Shown: piece by piece, positions 39,544 through 49,140 of the stretch
How the letters are laid out: every line of letters begins with the position of its first letter
How positions within the stretch are numbered: the stretch's first letter is position 1
Notes under the pieces: generated by a model
The model's input: the letters and a program-made list of their open reading frames with translations, nothing else
What the model was told of the DNA's origin: nothing
Database searches by the model: none
Made by a program: the position numbers and the translations under genes
Assembly: GCF_000686025.1 (NCBI RefSeq)
Contig: NZ_JMLQ01000003.1
Span: 62,001-126,000, forward strand
Source: Rhodococcus sp. UNC23MFCrub1.1
GTDB taxonomy: Bacteria; Actinomycetota; Actinomycetes; Mycobacteriales; Mycobacteriaceae
DNA: 64,000 nucleotides
Direction of reading: 5' to 3'

Positions 39544-40029
39544 ATGACGACGGCGACTGCAACACTCAAGCGATCCTGGGCACTCGACCTGTCGAACGAG
39601 ACCCTCTACGAGCTGCTCAAGCTGCGCGTGGAGGTGTTCGTGGTGGAGCAGGCCTGCGCCTACCCCGAGCTCGACGGTAAGGACCTGCTCTCCGACACCC
39701 GCCACTTCTGGCTCGAGCGCGACGGCAGCGTGGTCTGCACACTGCGTCTCCTCGAGGAGCACGACGACGGCGAGAAGTCGTTCCGCATCGGGCGCCTGTG
39801 CACCCACCGCTCCTCGCGCGGGCAGGGCCACACCACGCGTCTGCTGCGGGCTGCGCTCGCGGAGGTCGGCTCGTCCCCGTGCCGCATCAACGCGCAGAGC
39901 TACCTGGTGGAGATGTACGCAAAGCACGGCTTCTACCCGGACGGCCAGGAAGTTCTCGAGGACGGCATCCCGCACACGCCCATGCGGCGCGGCGGCGGCA
40001 GTCCCTGGAGCGAAGGCGACAAGAACTGA
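39544..40029 (+). CDS. ElaA-like GNAT acetyltransferase (Rv2851c-like)
   Basis: 161 residues with LYELLKLRVEVFVVEQACAYPELDGKD cut by a Tyr/Leu-rich start, then RIGRLCTHRSSRGQGHTTRLLRAAL (acetyl-CoA loop) and MYAKHGFYPDGQEVLEDGIPH. ElaA-like family; substrate unknown. It starts 12 bases after mqo, and the B12 riboswitch follows it. Confidence 0.9.
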   Translation: MTTATATLKRSWALDLSNETLYELLKLRVEVFVVEQACAYPELDGKDLLSDTRHFWLERDGSVVCTLRLLEEHDDGEKSFRIGRLCTHRSSRGQGHTTRLLRAALAEVGSSPCRINAQSYLVEMYAKHGFYPDGQEVLEDGIPHTPMRRGGGSPWSEGDKN

Positions 40030-40056
40030 CTCGCCTGCACCGACACTGAACAACCG

Positions 40057-40165
40057 ACGAACGTCTCGGAGAAGCCCGTGTGACTCGGGCGCGGTCCCGC
40101 CACTGTGACGTGGTCCGGCCTCCTTCAGGAGGTCGGACCACGGAGCCAGATCGCCGAGCGTTCGT
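40057..40165 (+). ncRNA. Cobalamin (AdoCbl) riboswitch
   Basis: The conserved B12-box region GCGGTCCCGCCACTGTGA starts at 40091. The preceding GCCCGTGTGACTCGGGC is the expected small stem, and GAGCCAGATCGCC near 40143 matches the downstream GAGCCAGGA-type element. P1 closes perfectly: ACGAACG (40057-40063) with CGTTCGT (40159-40165). A long variable arm of about 13 pairs (TGGTCCGGCCTCC with GGAGGTCGGACCA) lies between. It precedes the chelatase-cobO-cobB genes, so B12 probably represses them. Confidence 0.9.
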
Positions 40166-40246
40166 GTCACTGCTGCGTGAGGAGACCACGCGCAGCTTCG
40201 TCTCGACTCCTCGGCGCGGTCACCGAGGTCGAACAGGACCACACGC

Positions 40247-42145
40247 GTGAATCCCGGATATCCGTTCTCTGCCATCGTCGGTCAGGACCGACTGCTGTTG
40301 GCGCTCTCACTCTGTGCCGTTCACCCCGGCATCGGCGGCGTGCTCGTACGCGGTGAGAAGGGCACGGCGAAATCGACCGCCGTGCGTGCGCTGACGGCGC
40401 TGATGCCTCCCGTCACGGACTCGGCGGGCACCCGGCCCGCTCGGCTCGTCGAACTGCCCGTCGGGGCGACCGAGGACCGCGTCGTCGGGTCCATCGACTT
40501 CGAGCGCATCGTCCGCGACGGCGAACGCGCCTTTACCCCCGGCCTGCTCGCGGCCGCGGACCGTGGCCTGCTGTACGTCGACGAGGTCAACCTTCTCCAC
40601 GATCATCTCGTCGATCTGCTGCTCGATGCGGCAGCCATGGGCCGGGTACACGTGGAGCGGGACGGCATCTCGCACTCCTACCCGTCGACCTTCGTGCTCG
40701 TCGGCACCATGAACCCCGAGGAGGGGGAGCTGCGCCCGCAGCTGCTCGATCGCTTCGGCCTCGCCGTGGACGTCTCCGCCTCCCGCGATGTCGACACGCG
40801 GATGACGGTCGTCCGTCGCCGACTCGACTACGAACGCGACGCCGTCGCGTTCGCCGAGGCGCATGCCGACGCCGACGCGGAGATCGCGGCCCGCATCGCC
40901 GGTGCGCGGGACCGTGTCGCCGACGTCGAGCTGCCCGACTCGGAACTGCGTCGTATCGCGGCCGTGTGTGCGGCCTTCGACGTCGACGGGATGCGCGGTG
41001 ACCTCGTCGTCGCGCGCACCGCGACCGCTCACGCCGCGTGGCGGGGCGGCACCACGGTGACCGAGGACGACGTGCGCGTCGCCGTCGAACTGGCGTTGCC
41101 CCATCGGCGTCGGCGCGATCCGTTCGATGCTCCCGGACTCGCGGACGGCGAGCTGGACGACGCGATGTCGCAGGCGGACGAGGACGTGCGACGTTCGGAA
41201 CCGGAGCCCGATCCCGATCCCGACCCGGACGGCGGAGGCGCACCCGATCCCGCTGCCGAGGACGGTGCTCCCGAACAGTCGAGCTCCGACGATGCACCGT
41301 CCGCCGATGAACCGCCCCCGCGGCCGTCGACCGGTGGCAGCTCCGGAACCGCCGCGTCCGGGGACGGCTTCGATGCCCGGCTTCTGCAGATCGACGGTGT
41401 CGGCGACGGCGCACCCGGTCGTCGCTCACGCGCGCGGGTGTCCTCGGGTCGTGTCGTGCGTGCGACCGACTTCACCGGCGGCTCACTCCATCTCGTCGGC
41501 ACTCTGATGCGTGCCGCGGAGCGCAGGGGAGCGGCCGACTCCGGCCGGTTGTCCATCGCGGGCGGTGATCTGCGCGGCGTCGATCGCGAAGGGCGCGAAG
41601 GCAATCTGATCGTCTTCGTCGTCGACGCCTCCGGCTCGATGGCGGCGCGCGACCGCCTGTCGGCGGTCACCGGTGCCGTCGTGTCGTTGCTGCGCGACGC
41701 CTACCGACGCCGCGACCGCGTCGCCGTCGTCTCGGTGCGGGGCAGCGACGCGGAGGTGATCCTCCCGCCGACCCGGTCGGTGGACGTCGCCGTCACCCGA
41801 CTCCGCGACGTACGCACCGGTGGCAGAACGCCGCTCGCCTCGGGCTTCCTGACGACACGCGACGTCGTCGTACGTGAGCGGGTCCGGGAGCCGGGGCGTC
41901 GTGCCCTCGTCGTCACCCTGACCGACGGCCGAGCCACCGGTGGACCCGATCCGGTGGGACGAGCCCGTCACGCCGCCGCACTGCTGGCCGCGGACAAGGT
42001 GGCCTCCGTGGTCGTCGACTGCGAGTCCGGCATGGTTCGCCTCGGACTCGCCCGTGACCTCGCGACCGCCCTGCGCGGCACCTACATCTCACTGCCCGAA
42101 CTGTCGTCGGCGAGCGTGGCCGGCGTCGTCCGGGCCGCAGCCTGA
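40247..42145 (+). CDS. Fused ChlI/ChlD-type chelatase, probably cobalt-related
   Basis: 632 residues. AAA+ domain: Walker [10 protein letters not shown] (about 36-44), Walker [11 protein letters not shown], sensor [21 protein letters not shown] long acidic and Pro-rich linker (about 300-385, with a run of Asp-Pro) leads to a von Willebrand A domain with [17 protein letters not shown] (about 461). Magnesium chelatase I and D subunits are fused. No chlorophyll genes; B12-riboswitch control and cobO/cobB downstream suggest a role in cobalt insertion or metal handling. Corresponds to Rv2850c. Confidence 0.88.
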   Translation: MNPGYPFSAIVGQDRLLLALSLCAVHPGIGGVLVRGEKGTAKSTAVRALTALMPPVTDSAGTRPARLVELPVGATEDRVVGSIDFERIVRDGERAFTPGLLAAADRGLLYVDEVNLLHDHLVDLLLDAAAMGRVHVERDGISHSYPSTFVLVGTMNPEEGELRPQLLDRFGLAVDVSASRDVDTRMTVVRRRLDYERDAVAFAEAHADADAEIAARIAGARDRVADVELPDSELRRIAAVCAAFDVDGMRGDLVVARTATAHAAWRGGTTVTEDDVRVAVELALPHRRRRDPFDAPGLADGELDDAMSQADEDVRRSEPEPDPDPDPDGGGAPDPAAEDGAPEQSSSDDAPSADEPPPRPSTGGSSGTAASGDGFDARLLQIDGVGDGAPGRRSRARVSSGRVVRATDFTGGSLHLVGTLMRAAERRGAADSGRLSIAGGDLRGVDREGREGNLIVFVVDASGSMAARDRLSAVTGAVVSLLRDAYRRRDRVAVVSVRGSDAEVILPPTRSVDVAVTRLRDVRTGGRTPLASGFLTTRDVVVRERVREPGRRALVVTLTDGRATGGPDPVGRARHAAALLAADKVASVVVDCESGMVRLGLARDLATALRGTYISLPELSSASVAGVVRAAA

Positions 42146-42156
42146 GGAGATCGTCC

Positions 42157-42777
42157 ATGCCACAGGGAGTTCCGGCACCCGGCACCGTTCCCGACGACGG
42201 CCTGACCACCAGGCAGCGTCGCAACCTCCCGATCCTCGCCGTCCACACGGGCCCCGGAAAGGGGAAGTCCACCGCCGCGTTCGGCATGGCGATGCGCGCC
42301 TGGAACCAGGGCTTCGACGTCGCGGTCTTCCAGTTCGTCAAGAGCGCCAAGTGGAAGGTCGGCGAGGAGTCGGTGTTCCGCACCCTCGGTGATCTGCACG
42401 ACGAGACCGGCGTCGGCGGCGCCGTGGAGTGGCACAAGATGGGCTCGGGATGGTCCTGGTCGCGCAAGCGCGGCGACGAGGTCGACCATGCCGAGGACGC
42501 CCGCGAAGGGTGGGCGGAGATCGCGGCGCGCATCCGGGACGAACGGCACCGCTTCTACGTCCTCGACGAGTTCACCTATCCGCTGCACTGGGGGTGGATC
42601 GACGTCGACGACGTGGTGCGCACCCTCACCGACCGGCCCGGCAACCAGCACGTCGTCATCACGGGCCGCAACGCACCCACCGCGCTGCTCGACGCCGCCG
42701 ATCTGGTCACCGAGATGTCGAAGATCAAGCACCCCATGGACGCGGGTCGCAAGGGTCAGCGCGGCATCGAATGGTGA
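42157..42777 (+). CDS. cobO: Cob(I)yrinic acid a,c-diamide adenosyltransferase
   Basis: 206-residue BtuR/CobO type enzyme adding the adenosyl ligand to cobalt. P-loop VHTGPGKGKSTAAFGMAMRA, then FQFVKSAKWKVGEES, DEVDHAEDAREGW and VLDEFTYPLHWGW. ATG 42157 follows GAGGAG. Overlaps cobB by seven bases. Confidence 0.96.
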   Translation: MPQGVPAPGTVPDDGLTTRQRRNLPILAVHTGPGKGKSTAAFGMAMRAWNQGFDVAVFQFVKSAKWKVGEESVFRTLGDLHDETGVGGAVEWHKMGSGWSWSRKRGDEVDHAEDAREGWAEIAARIRDERHRFYVLDEFTYPLHWGWIDVDDVVRTLTDRPGNQHVVITGRNAPTALLDAADLVTEMSKIKHPMDAGRKGQRGIEW

Positions 42778-44183
42778 ACGATCTGCCCGCCGTCGTCATC
42801 GCGGCCCCCTCGTCCGGCAGCGGAAAGACCACCATCGCCACCGGCATCATGGGCGCACTGCGCGCCGCCGGCCGGCGGGTCGCTCCGTTCAAGGTCGGCC
42901 CGGACTACATCGATCCCGGGTACCACGCCGTCGCCGCAGGACGGCCCGGTCGCAACCTCGACGCCGTCATGACGGGCCGCGACGCGATGGTGCCCGCGCT
43001 GCGCTGGGGTGCGAGCGGGTGCGACATCGCGGTCGTCGAGGGCGTCATGGGTCTCTTCGACGGTCGCATCGACCCCCACGCCACCGGACCCGCTGCGGAG
43101 GGGTCCACGGCCGCGGTCGCCGCCGCGATCGGTGCGCCGGTGATCCTGGTGGTGGATTCGCGAGGGCACAGCCAGAGCATCGGCGCGCTGGTCCACGGGT
43201 TCTCGACGTACGACCCCTCGGTCCGCGTCGCCGGGGTGATCCTCAACCGGGTCGGCAGTGAGCGACACGAGGCGGTGCTGCGACAGGCCTGCGACCGGGT
43301 CGGCGTTCCCGTGATCGGGTCGGTGCCTCGCGCCGGCGCGCTCGAGGTGCCGTCGCGTCACCTCGGCCTGGTGACCGCAGCCGAGCACGGCTCCGCCGCG
43401 GTCGACGCCGTCGCGGCGATGACCGAGCTGGTGTCGCGCCATGTCGACGTCGACGCTCTCGCTCGCATCGCGGCGACGGCGCAGGTTCCGACGGCGGAGC
43501 CGTGGAGTCCGGACGCCGCGGTGGGGGTGCGGATCGAGGGTCCGCGTCCGGTGGTCGCCGTCGCCGGTGGCCCGGCGTTCACGTTCGGCTACGCCGAGCA
43601 ACCGGAGGTGCTGCGTGCCGCGGGAGCGGACGTGGCGGTGTTCGACCCGCGCCACGACCGGTTGCCCGAGGGTGCCACCGGCCTGGTCGTTCCCGGCGGG
43701 TTCCCCGAGCTCCACGCCGCCGAGCTGGCCGCCAACGAGCCACTGCTGCACGACATCCGGGCTCTCGCCGACGCCGGGTGGCCGGTGCACGGTGAGTGTG
43801 CGGGCCTCCTGTACCTGGCCACCTCGCTGGACGGGCACCGCATGGCGGCAGTGCTGGACCTCGACGTCGAGTTCGGGTCGCGGCTCACCCTCGGCTATCG
43901 AGACGCGGTGGCGCTGACGGGGTCGGTGATGTTCGACGTCGGCCAGCGCATCACCGGCCACGAATTCCACCGCACCCACGTCGTCCGGTCGGGATCGTTC
44001 GAACCCGCGTGGGCCTGGCGGCGCGACGGCAGCACCGTGCAGGAGGGATCCGTCGGCGCCGGCGGACGGGTGCACGCGTCGTATCTGCACACCCATCCGG
44101 TGGCGACGGCCCGGGGATTCGCTCGGTTCGTGGCGGCCTGCCGGCCGTCCACCGATCACGCCGCGAGCAGTCCCTCCAGGTAG
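42771..44183 (+). CDS. cobB: Cobyrinate a,c-diamide synthase
   Basis: 470 residues. Glutamine-dependent amidation of cobyrinate side chains a and c (hydrogenobyrinate in the aerobic route). N-terminal P-loop IAAPSSGSGKTTIATGIM and PFKVGPDYIDPGYH; class-I glutaminase part with Cys in HGECAGLLYLA (about 342) and His in YLHTHPVATARGFARF. Start ATG 42771 (or GTG 42774, GTGA overlap) inside cobO. Last 28 bases overlap the HTH gene on the other strand. Confidence 0.95.
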   Translation: MVNDLPAVVIAAPSSGSGKTTIATGIMGALRAAGRRVAPFKVGPDYIDPGYHAVAAGRPGRNLDAVMTGRDAMVPALRWGASGCDIAVVEGVMGLFDGRIDPHATGPAAEGSTAAVAAAIGAPVILVVDSRGHSQSIGALVHGFSTYDPSVRVAGVILNRVGSERHEAVLRQACDRVGVPVIGSVPRAGALEVPSRHLGLVTAAEHGSAAVDAVAAMTELVSRHVDVDALARIAATAQVPTAEPWSPDAAVGVRIEGPRPVVAVAGGPAFTFGYAEQPEVLRAAGADVAVFDPRHDRLPEGATGLVVPGGFPELHAAELAANEPLLHDIRALADAGWPVHGECAGLLYLATSLDGHRMAAVLDLDVEFGSRLTLGYRDAVALTGSVMFDVGQRITGHEFHRTHVVRSGSFEPAWAWRRDGSTVQEGSVGAGGRVHASYLHTHPVATARGFARFVAACRPSTDHAASSPSR

Positions 44184-44572
44184 TCCAGGAGCCGTGACAC
44201 CTCCCGCGGGGCGCCGAGGACGACGACCTTGAGCCGGTCGCGTTGCGCGTCGTAGGCGGTGTTGACGCGCAACGGTTCACTGTCGGGTCGCGCGTCCCCG
44301 GTGGCTCTGGCGAGCAGTGCGGTCAGCCGATCCGCGGTCTCGCGGTCGACGGTGTCGATGTCGACGATCGAGGTGACCTCGACGCGATGCTCGGTGCGCA
44401 GTGTGGAGGCGGCCTGCCCGGTGAACGTCTCGAGGTCCTCGCCGGAGATGCGGTACTGCTTGCCGATGCGGACGGCGGGAAGGCGCCCGGACCGCACGTA
44501 GCCGCGGACGGTGCGCACGTGCAGCCCCAGCATGTCGGCGACATCGTCGACCGAATACATCCGCACAGTCAT
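44156..44572 (-). CDS. Small helix-turn-helix DNA-binding protein
   Basis: 138 residues. N-terminal MerR/excisionase-type HTH: MYSVDDVADMLGLHVRTVRG, RSGRLPAVRIGKQYRISGEDL. The C-terminal half is acidic and unrecognised, with RVEVTSIVDIDTVDRETADR and VVVLGAPREVSRLLDYLEGL, possibly a ligand or partner domain. ATG 44572 coincides with the predicted transcript start. It faces cobB and is divergent from the PhoD-like gene; its target is unknown. Confidence 0.8.
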   Translation of the reverse strand: MTVRMYSVDDVADMLGLHVRTVRGYVRSGRLPAVRIGKQYRISGEDLETFTGQAASTLRTEHRVEVTSIVDIDTVDRETADRLTALLARATGDARPDSEPLRVNTAYDAQRDRLKVVVLGAPREVSRLLDYLEGLLAA

Positions 44573-44578
44573 CCAAAC

Positions 44579-44608
44579 AACGTAAACATCCCCTGTCGCA
44601 CACGTCAA
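44579..44608 (-). promoter_or_regulatory. Promoter of the HTH gene, leaderless
   Basis: On the minus strand TTGACG (44608-44603) and TACGTT (44584-44579) are 18 bases apart, close to the consensus. The -10 ends six bases before ATG 44572, so the message should begin at the start codon. Confidence 0.62.
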
Positions 44609-44723
44609 TTGGGACATCTACGTGCCCCGTGGCGGCTTTTCCCGGACATGTCGTCGGGAGACTTTTCCGACAGGTTGCCGGTGAACGGCGCGGAAATCGG
44701 GCATTGGTGGCAATCTGGATCGA

Positions 44724-46406
44724 ATGACCGACATCGACCAGAGACTGATCCTGGGGCCGTTCGTCCGCTACGTCAGTACCGATCGCGCGACCTTCTGGGT
44801 GGAGACGTCGCACTCCTGCACCGTCACGGTCACCACGTCCTCGGGCGCCTCGGTGGACGAGCGCACGTGGGGTCTCCACGGGCACCACTACGCCCTCGTC
44901 GCCGTCGAGGATCTGCCGCAGAACTCCCTCGTCGACTACACCGTCGCGATCGACGGCGAGCAGGTGTGGCCCACTCCCGACCGCCGGGCCGTCGTGCACA
45001 CGATGTGCGACGACGAGCCCGTCACCGTCGCTTTCGGATCCTGTCGGCGGGGTGACACCTACAGCGACGAGGCGCTGACGCGCATCGGTGCCGACGCGCT
45101 GGTCGGGCTCGCCGACCGCGTCGCGAGCGAGGAGCCCGACACCTGGCCGGATCTCCTGGTCTTCCTCGGCGATCAGGTCTACGCGGACGATCCGTCGCCC
45201 GAGATCGTCGAGCGCCTGCACGCCCGGCGCGAGGCCGGCGAACGTGCTGCCGGCGCCCGCTCGGAGGAGGTCGAGGACGAGATCTGCGACTTCGAGGAGT
45301 ACACCTGGCTCTACCAGGAGTCGTGGGGCGACGACCGCGTCCGCCAACTGATGGCCACGGTCCCGACGTGCATGATCCTCGACGACCACGATCTGCGGGA
45401 CGACTGGAACTCCTCCGCGGACTGGCGCGCGGAGGTGACACAGGCGTCCTGGTGGGAGGACCGCGTGATCGGCGCCTTCTCCTCGTACTGGGTCTACCAA
45501 CACCTGGGCAACCTGTCCCCGCGCGAACTCGAGGACGACGCGATGTACGCGGCCGTGCGATCCGCCGCGAGCGACTCCGAGCGTGAGACGCTGCTCGCCG
45601 AGTTCGCCCTGAAGGCGGACGCGGAACCGTCCTCGGCGCGCTGGAGCTATCACCGCGACATCGGCAACACGCGTCTGGTGATGATCGACAGCCGGTGTTC
45701 GCGTGACCTGTCGCCCGAGCGCAGGGCCATGGTCGACGACGTCGAGTGGGCATGGGTGCGCGAGCACACGCTGAAGTCGGGCAAGGAGCACGTGCTCCTG
45801 GGTTCCTCGCTGCCCTTCCTCATGCTTCCGGGGCTGCACGCGGTGGAGCAGTGGAACGAGGCGGTGGCGCAGGGCGCGTGGGGGAAGCGGTTCGGTCGGA
45901 TCGGGGAGAAGCTGCGTATCGCGCTCGATCTCGAGCACTGGGCCGCGTTCGGAAAGTCGTTCGGCGACATGGTGGATCTGGTCGACGAGGTGGTCGTGGG
46001 ACCGGACGCGCCGAAGTCGGTCGTGTGGTTGTCGGGTGATGTGCACTGCTCCTACGTCGCGAAGGCGGAGACCCGCGTGTCGACGTCGACGTCTCTGTAC
46101 CAGCTGACGATGTCGCCGTTCCGCAATCCACTGAACCTGCCGATCCGGGCGGTCAACCGCCTGGCGATCCGTCGCCCGGTGGCGAGGATGCTCGCGCGCC
46201 TGGCGCGCGGAGCCAAGGCGGAACCCGTGCACGCGGAGTGGAGCACGGAGGCGGGTCCCTGGTTCGACAACGGGGTGATGTCGTTGACCACGGACTCGCA
46301 GGCGCTGCGTCTCGAGGTGAACCACGCCGCGGTGGTGAACGGGCGTCAGACGCTCAGCACCACGGCTCGCTACGACCTCACGCCGTCCGGGGTGCGGCAG
46401 CGCTGA
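44724..46406 (+). CDS. PhoD-like alkaline phosphatase family protein
   Basis: 560-residue metallophosphoesterase of the PhoD type. An N-terminal Ig-like domain (about 1-90, RATFWVETSHSCTVTV) precedes the catalytic domain with FGSCRRGDTYSDEA, LVFLGDQVYADDPS, MILDDHDLRDDWN and SGDVHCSYVAKAE. No signal peptide or Tat motif is seen, unlike secreted PhoD, so it is probably cytoplasmic or its export is non-classical. Substrate unknown. Confidence 0.87.
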   Translation: MTDIDQRLILGPFVRYVSTDRATFWVETSHSCTVTVTTSSGASVDERTWGLHGHHYALVAVEDLPQNSLVDYTVAIDGEQVWPTPDRRAVVHTMCDDEPVTVAFGSCRRGDTYSDEALTRIGADALVGLADRVASEEPDTWPDLLVFLGDQVYADDPSPEIVERLHARREAGERAAGARSEEVEDEICDFEEYTWLYQESWGDDRVRQLMATVPTCMILDDHDLRDDWNSSADWRAEVTQASWWEDRVIGAFSSYWVYQHLGNLSPRELEDDAMYAAVRSAASDSERETLLAEFALKADAEPSSARWSYHRDIGNTRLVMIDSRCSRDLSPERRAMVDDVEWAWVREHTLKSGKEHVLLGSSLPFLMLPGLHAVEQWNEAVAQGAWGKRFGRIGEKLRIALDLEHWAAFGKSFGDMVDLVDEVVVGPDAPKSVVWLSGDVHCSYVAKAETRVSTSTSLYQLTMSPFRNPLNLPIRAVNRLAIRRPVARMLARLARGAKAEPVHAEWSTEAGPWFDNGVMSLTTDSQALRLEVNHAAVVNGRQTLSTTARYDLTPSGVRQR

Positions 46407-46427
46407 TCGTGCCCGTGCCACGGCAGG

Positions 46428-46433
46428 TAGGGT
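46428..46433 (+). promoter_or_regulatory. -10 element at a leaderless cysG start
   Basis: TAGGGT ends eight bases before GTG 46442. No ribosome site precedes the start. Confidence 0.45.
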
Positions 46434-46441
46434 CTTCCGAC

Positions 46442-47674
46442 GTGGACGCGACCGATTCTCCCTACCTCGCAGGGCTCGATCTGGCCGGTCGTCGCGTGGT
46501 CGTCGTCGGTGGGGGCAGTGTCGCGCAGCGGCGGCTCCCGCTGCTGGTGTCGTGCGGCGCGAAGGTCGTCGTCATCACCCGCGAGGCCACCCCGGCCGTC
46601 GAGGGCATGGCGAGCTTCGGTCAGATCGAGCTGGAGTTGCGCGACTATCGCGACGGCGATCTGCGCGAGGCCTGGTACGCCATCGCCTGCACCGACGAGG
46701 CCGAGACCAACGCGGCCATCGTCGCGGAAGCGGCGCGCTCCCGGATCTTCTGCGTGCGCGCGGACGTGGCGAGAGACGGCACGGCGGTCACGCCTGCCAG
46801 CGCGGAGTACGACGGTCTGACCGTCGGCGTGCTCGCCAGCGGAGAGCATCGCCGGTCCGCCGCCGTGCGCAACGCCGTGCTGGACGGGCTGCAGTCCGGG
46901 GCCATCGCGGACGCTCCGGAGAAGTCGATCGCGGGGGTCGCACTCGTGGGCGGTGGACCGGGGGACCCGGACCTCATCACCGTGCGGGGGCGCCGCCTGC
47001 TGGCGCGTGCCGACGTGGTGGTGGCCGACCGTCTCGCGCCGCCCGAGCTGCTGGCCGAACTGGGACCGCACGTCGAGGTGATCGACGCGTCGAAGATCCC
47101 GTACGGCCGGTTCATGGCACAGGAGGCCATCAACGACGCGTTGATCACGCATGCCCGCGCCGGCCGGTTCGTGGTCCGACTCAAGGGCGGCGATCCCTAC
47201 GTCTTCGGCCGCGGATACGAGGAACTCGAGGCGTGCACCGCAGCGGGCATTCCCGTCACCGTCGTTCCCGGCATCACCAGCGCCATCTCGGTGCCGTCCG
47301 CCGCCGGTATCCCGGTCACCCATCGTGGCGTCACGCACGAGTTCGTCGTCGTCAGCGGTCATCTGCGCCCGGATCACCCGGACTCGCTGATCGACTGGCC
47401 GTCCCTGGGCCGGTTGCGCGGCACCATCGTGCTGCTCATGGCGGTCGAGCGCATCGGAGCCTTCGCGGACGTGCTCGTCGAGAACGGGCGCGCCGCGGAC
47501 ACGCCGGTCGTGGTGGTCCAGGAGGGCACGACGCGGTCGCAGCGGGTGGTGCGGGCGGATCTGACCACCGTCGCCGAGCGGGTGCGTGCGGAGAACGTGC
47601 GCCCCCCGGCCATCATCGTCATCGGACCGGTGGCGGGATTCGACGCCGCGGCCGTGATCGGCGCAGCCTCGTGA
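46442..47674 (+). CDS. cysG: Siroheme synthase CysG-type (precorrin-2 dehydrogenase and uroporphyrinogen-III C-methyltransferase)
   Basis: 410 residues. N-terminal NAD-binding dehydrogenase/ferrochelatase part (RRVVVVGGGSVAQRRLPLL, AIACTDEAETNAAIV) and C-terminal SAM methyltransferase with VALVGGGPGDPDLITVRGRR, VVRLKGGDPYVFGRGYEE and VVPGITSAISVPSAAGIPVTHR. It supplies precorrin-2 to both siroheme and B12. The GTG 46442 start is close to a -10. Overlaps the exporter gene (GTGA). Corresponds to Rv2847c. Confidence 0.95.
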   Translation: MDATDSPYLAGLDLAGRRVVVVGGGSVAQRRLPLLVSCGAKVVVITREATPAVEGMASFGQIELELRDYRDGDLREAWYAIACTDEAETNAAIVAEAARSRIFCVRADVARDGTAVTPASAEYDGLTVGVLASGEHRRSAAVRNAVLDGLQSGAIADAPEKSIAGVALVGGGPGDPDLITVRGRRLLARADVVVADRLAPPELLAELGPHVEVIDASKIPYGRFMAQEAINDALITHARAGRFVVRLKGGDPYVFGRGYEELEACTAAGIPVTVVPGITSAISVPSAAGIPVTHRGVTHEFVVVSGHLRPDHPDSLIDWPSLGRLRGTIVLLMAVERIGAFADVLVENGRAADTPVVVVQEGTTRSQRVVRADLTTVAERVRAENVRPPAIIVIGPVAGFDAAAVIGAAS

Positions 47675-49140
47675 CCCGGCCGATGACCTATCCCGTGACC
47701 GAGCGGGCCTTCGGACTCGCGATCATCGCGCTCAGCGGCATGCAGTTGATGGCCGTGCTCGACGGCACCGTGGTGAACCTCGCGCTCGCTCCGCTGCAGG
47801 CCGAACTCGGCCTCAGCGATGCCGGTCGCAACTGGGTGGTCTCGTCGTACGTACTGGCCTTCGGCGGGCTCATGCTCCTCGGCGGGCGCATGGGCGACGC
47901 CTTCGGACGCAAGCGCATGTTCCTCGTCGGAGTCGCGCTGTTCACGGTGGCGTCCGCGGCCTGCGGACTCGCGCAGAACGAGGCGATGCTGGTGCTGGCC
48001 CGCGTGATCCAGGGCGCCGGCGCCGCCGTCGCGTCGCCCACGGCGTTCGCACTGGTGGCCACCACGTTCGCGCCGGGGCCCGTCCGCAATCAGGCCATCG
48101 CCATCTACGCGGCCATGACCGGTGTCGGCTCCTTCTCAGGTCTCATCATCGGCGGGGCGCTCACCGAGGTCTCGTGGCGGTGGATCTTCCTCATCAACGT
48201 GCCGATCGGTCTCGCGATCCTGGCCCTGGGATGGCGCGCGCTCACCGAGACGGCCGGCGAACGGGCACCCCTCGACGTGCCGGGGGCGATCCTCGCGACG
48301 CTCGGATCCACCGGTGTCGTGTTCGGCATCGTCGAGGGTCCGGAACGAGGCTGGACGGACGTCGTCACCCTCACCGCGATCGTCGTCGGTCTGTTCCTGC
48401 TGCTCGCGTTCCTCACCGTCGAGCGGCGCGCCAGGAACCCACTGCTGCCCTCCGAACTCTTCCGCGACCGGGACCGAGTCGCCACCTTCGTCGCCATCTT
48501 CTTCTCCGGCGGCGCCCTGTTCGCGATGACCGTGATCGTCGCGGTGTTCGTCCAGGACGTGTTGGACTACAGCCCGCTGCGCGCCGGCATCTCGTTCATC
48601 CCGTTCGGTGGCGGCATGGCGCTCGCCGCCGTCGCGTCGTCGTGGCTGGCGCCGCGGGTCGCACCGCGCTGGATCATCGCGACCGGCGCGGTCCTCACCG
48701 TCGGGTACCTGATCTTCGCGTCGACCATCACGGTGGAGTCGACGTACTGGAAGAACCTGTTCCTCCCCATCGGCGGCATCGGTTTCGGCGTCGGACTGGC
48801 GGTCATCGCCCTCCCGCTCTGCGCGATCGCCAACGTCGACCAGAAGAACATCGGGCCCCTCACCGCCATCTCGCTCGTCGCGCAGAACCTGGGTGGCCCA
48901 CTCGGCCTCGCTGTGGTCAGCGCGATGGCGGCGTCGAAGACGCTCTCACTGGGCGGTCGGACGGGCTCGGCCGTCGACATGACCCGGCCGGAGATCGTCG
49001 CGTTGGGAGAGGGCTACACGTTCGCTCTTCTCGGCTGCGCCGTTCTCGCTGCGGTCGCCGCCGTCTCGGCGTTGTTCATCCGCTACAGCGCGGCCGACGT
49101 CGCCCAGGCCAAGGCAGCCCAGGACGCGGTTCACCGCTGA
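47671..49140 (+). CDS. efpA: EfpA-like MFS drug exporter
   Basis: 489 residues, 14 membrane segments expected (DHA2/QacA-EmrB family). Motif-A loop GGRMGDAFGRKRMFLVGVALF, motif-C helix with TGVGSFSGLIIGGALTEVSWRW, and ANVDQKNIGPLTAISLVAQN late. Closely follows the sequence pattern of mycobacterial EfpA (LGLSDAGRNWVVSSYVLAFG). GTG 47671 overlaps the cysG stop. Ends ten bases inside the opposite-strand DUF2786 gene. Confidence 0.92.
   Translation: MTRPMTYPVTERAFGLAIIALSGMQLMAVLDGTVVNLALAPLQAELGLSDAGRNWVVSSYVLAFGGLMLLGGRMGDAFGRKRMFLVGVALFTVASAACGLAQNEAMLVLARVIQGAGAAVASPTAFALVATTFAPGPVRNQAIAIYAAMTGVGSFSGLIIGGALTEVSWRWIFLINVPIGLAILALGWRALTETAGERAPLDVPGAILATLGSTGVVFGIVEGPERGWTDVVTLTAIVVGLFLLLAFLTVERRARNPLLPSELFRDRDRVATFVAIFFSGGALFAMTVIVAVFVQDVLDYSPLRAGISFIPFGGGMALAAVASSWLAPRVAPRWIIATGAVLTVGYLIFASTITVESTYWKNLFLPIGGIGFGVGLAVIALPLCAIANVDQKNIGPLTAISLVAQNLGGPLGLAVVSAMAASKTLSLGGRTGSAVDMTRPEIVALGEGYTFALLGCAVLAAVAAVSALFIRYSAADVAQAKAAQDAVHR

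Noticed and set aside
42771-42777. Possible frameshift at the cobO-cobB junction
   Set aside because: A simple seven-base overlap; both proteins are full length.
43895-44280. Long antisense frames over cobB
   Set aside because: Arg/Pro-rich shadow frames typical of GC-rich DNA; the cobB frame has all family motifs.
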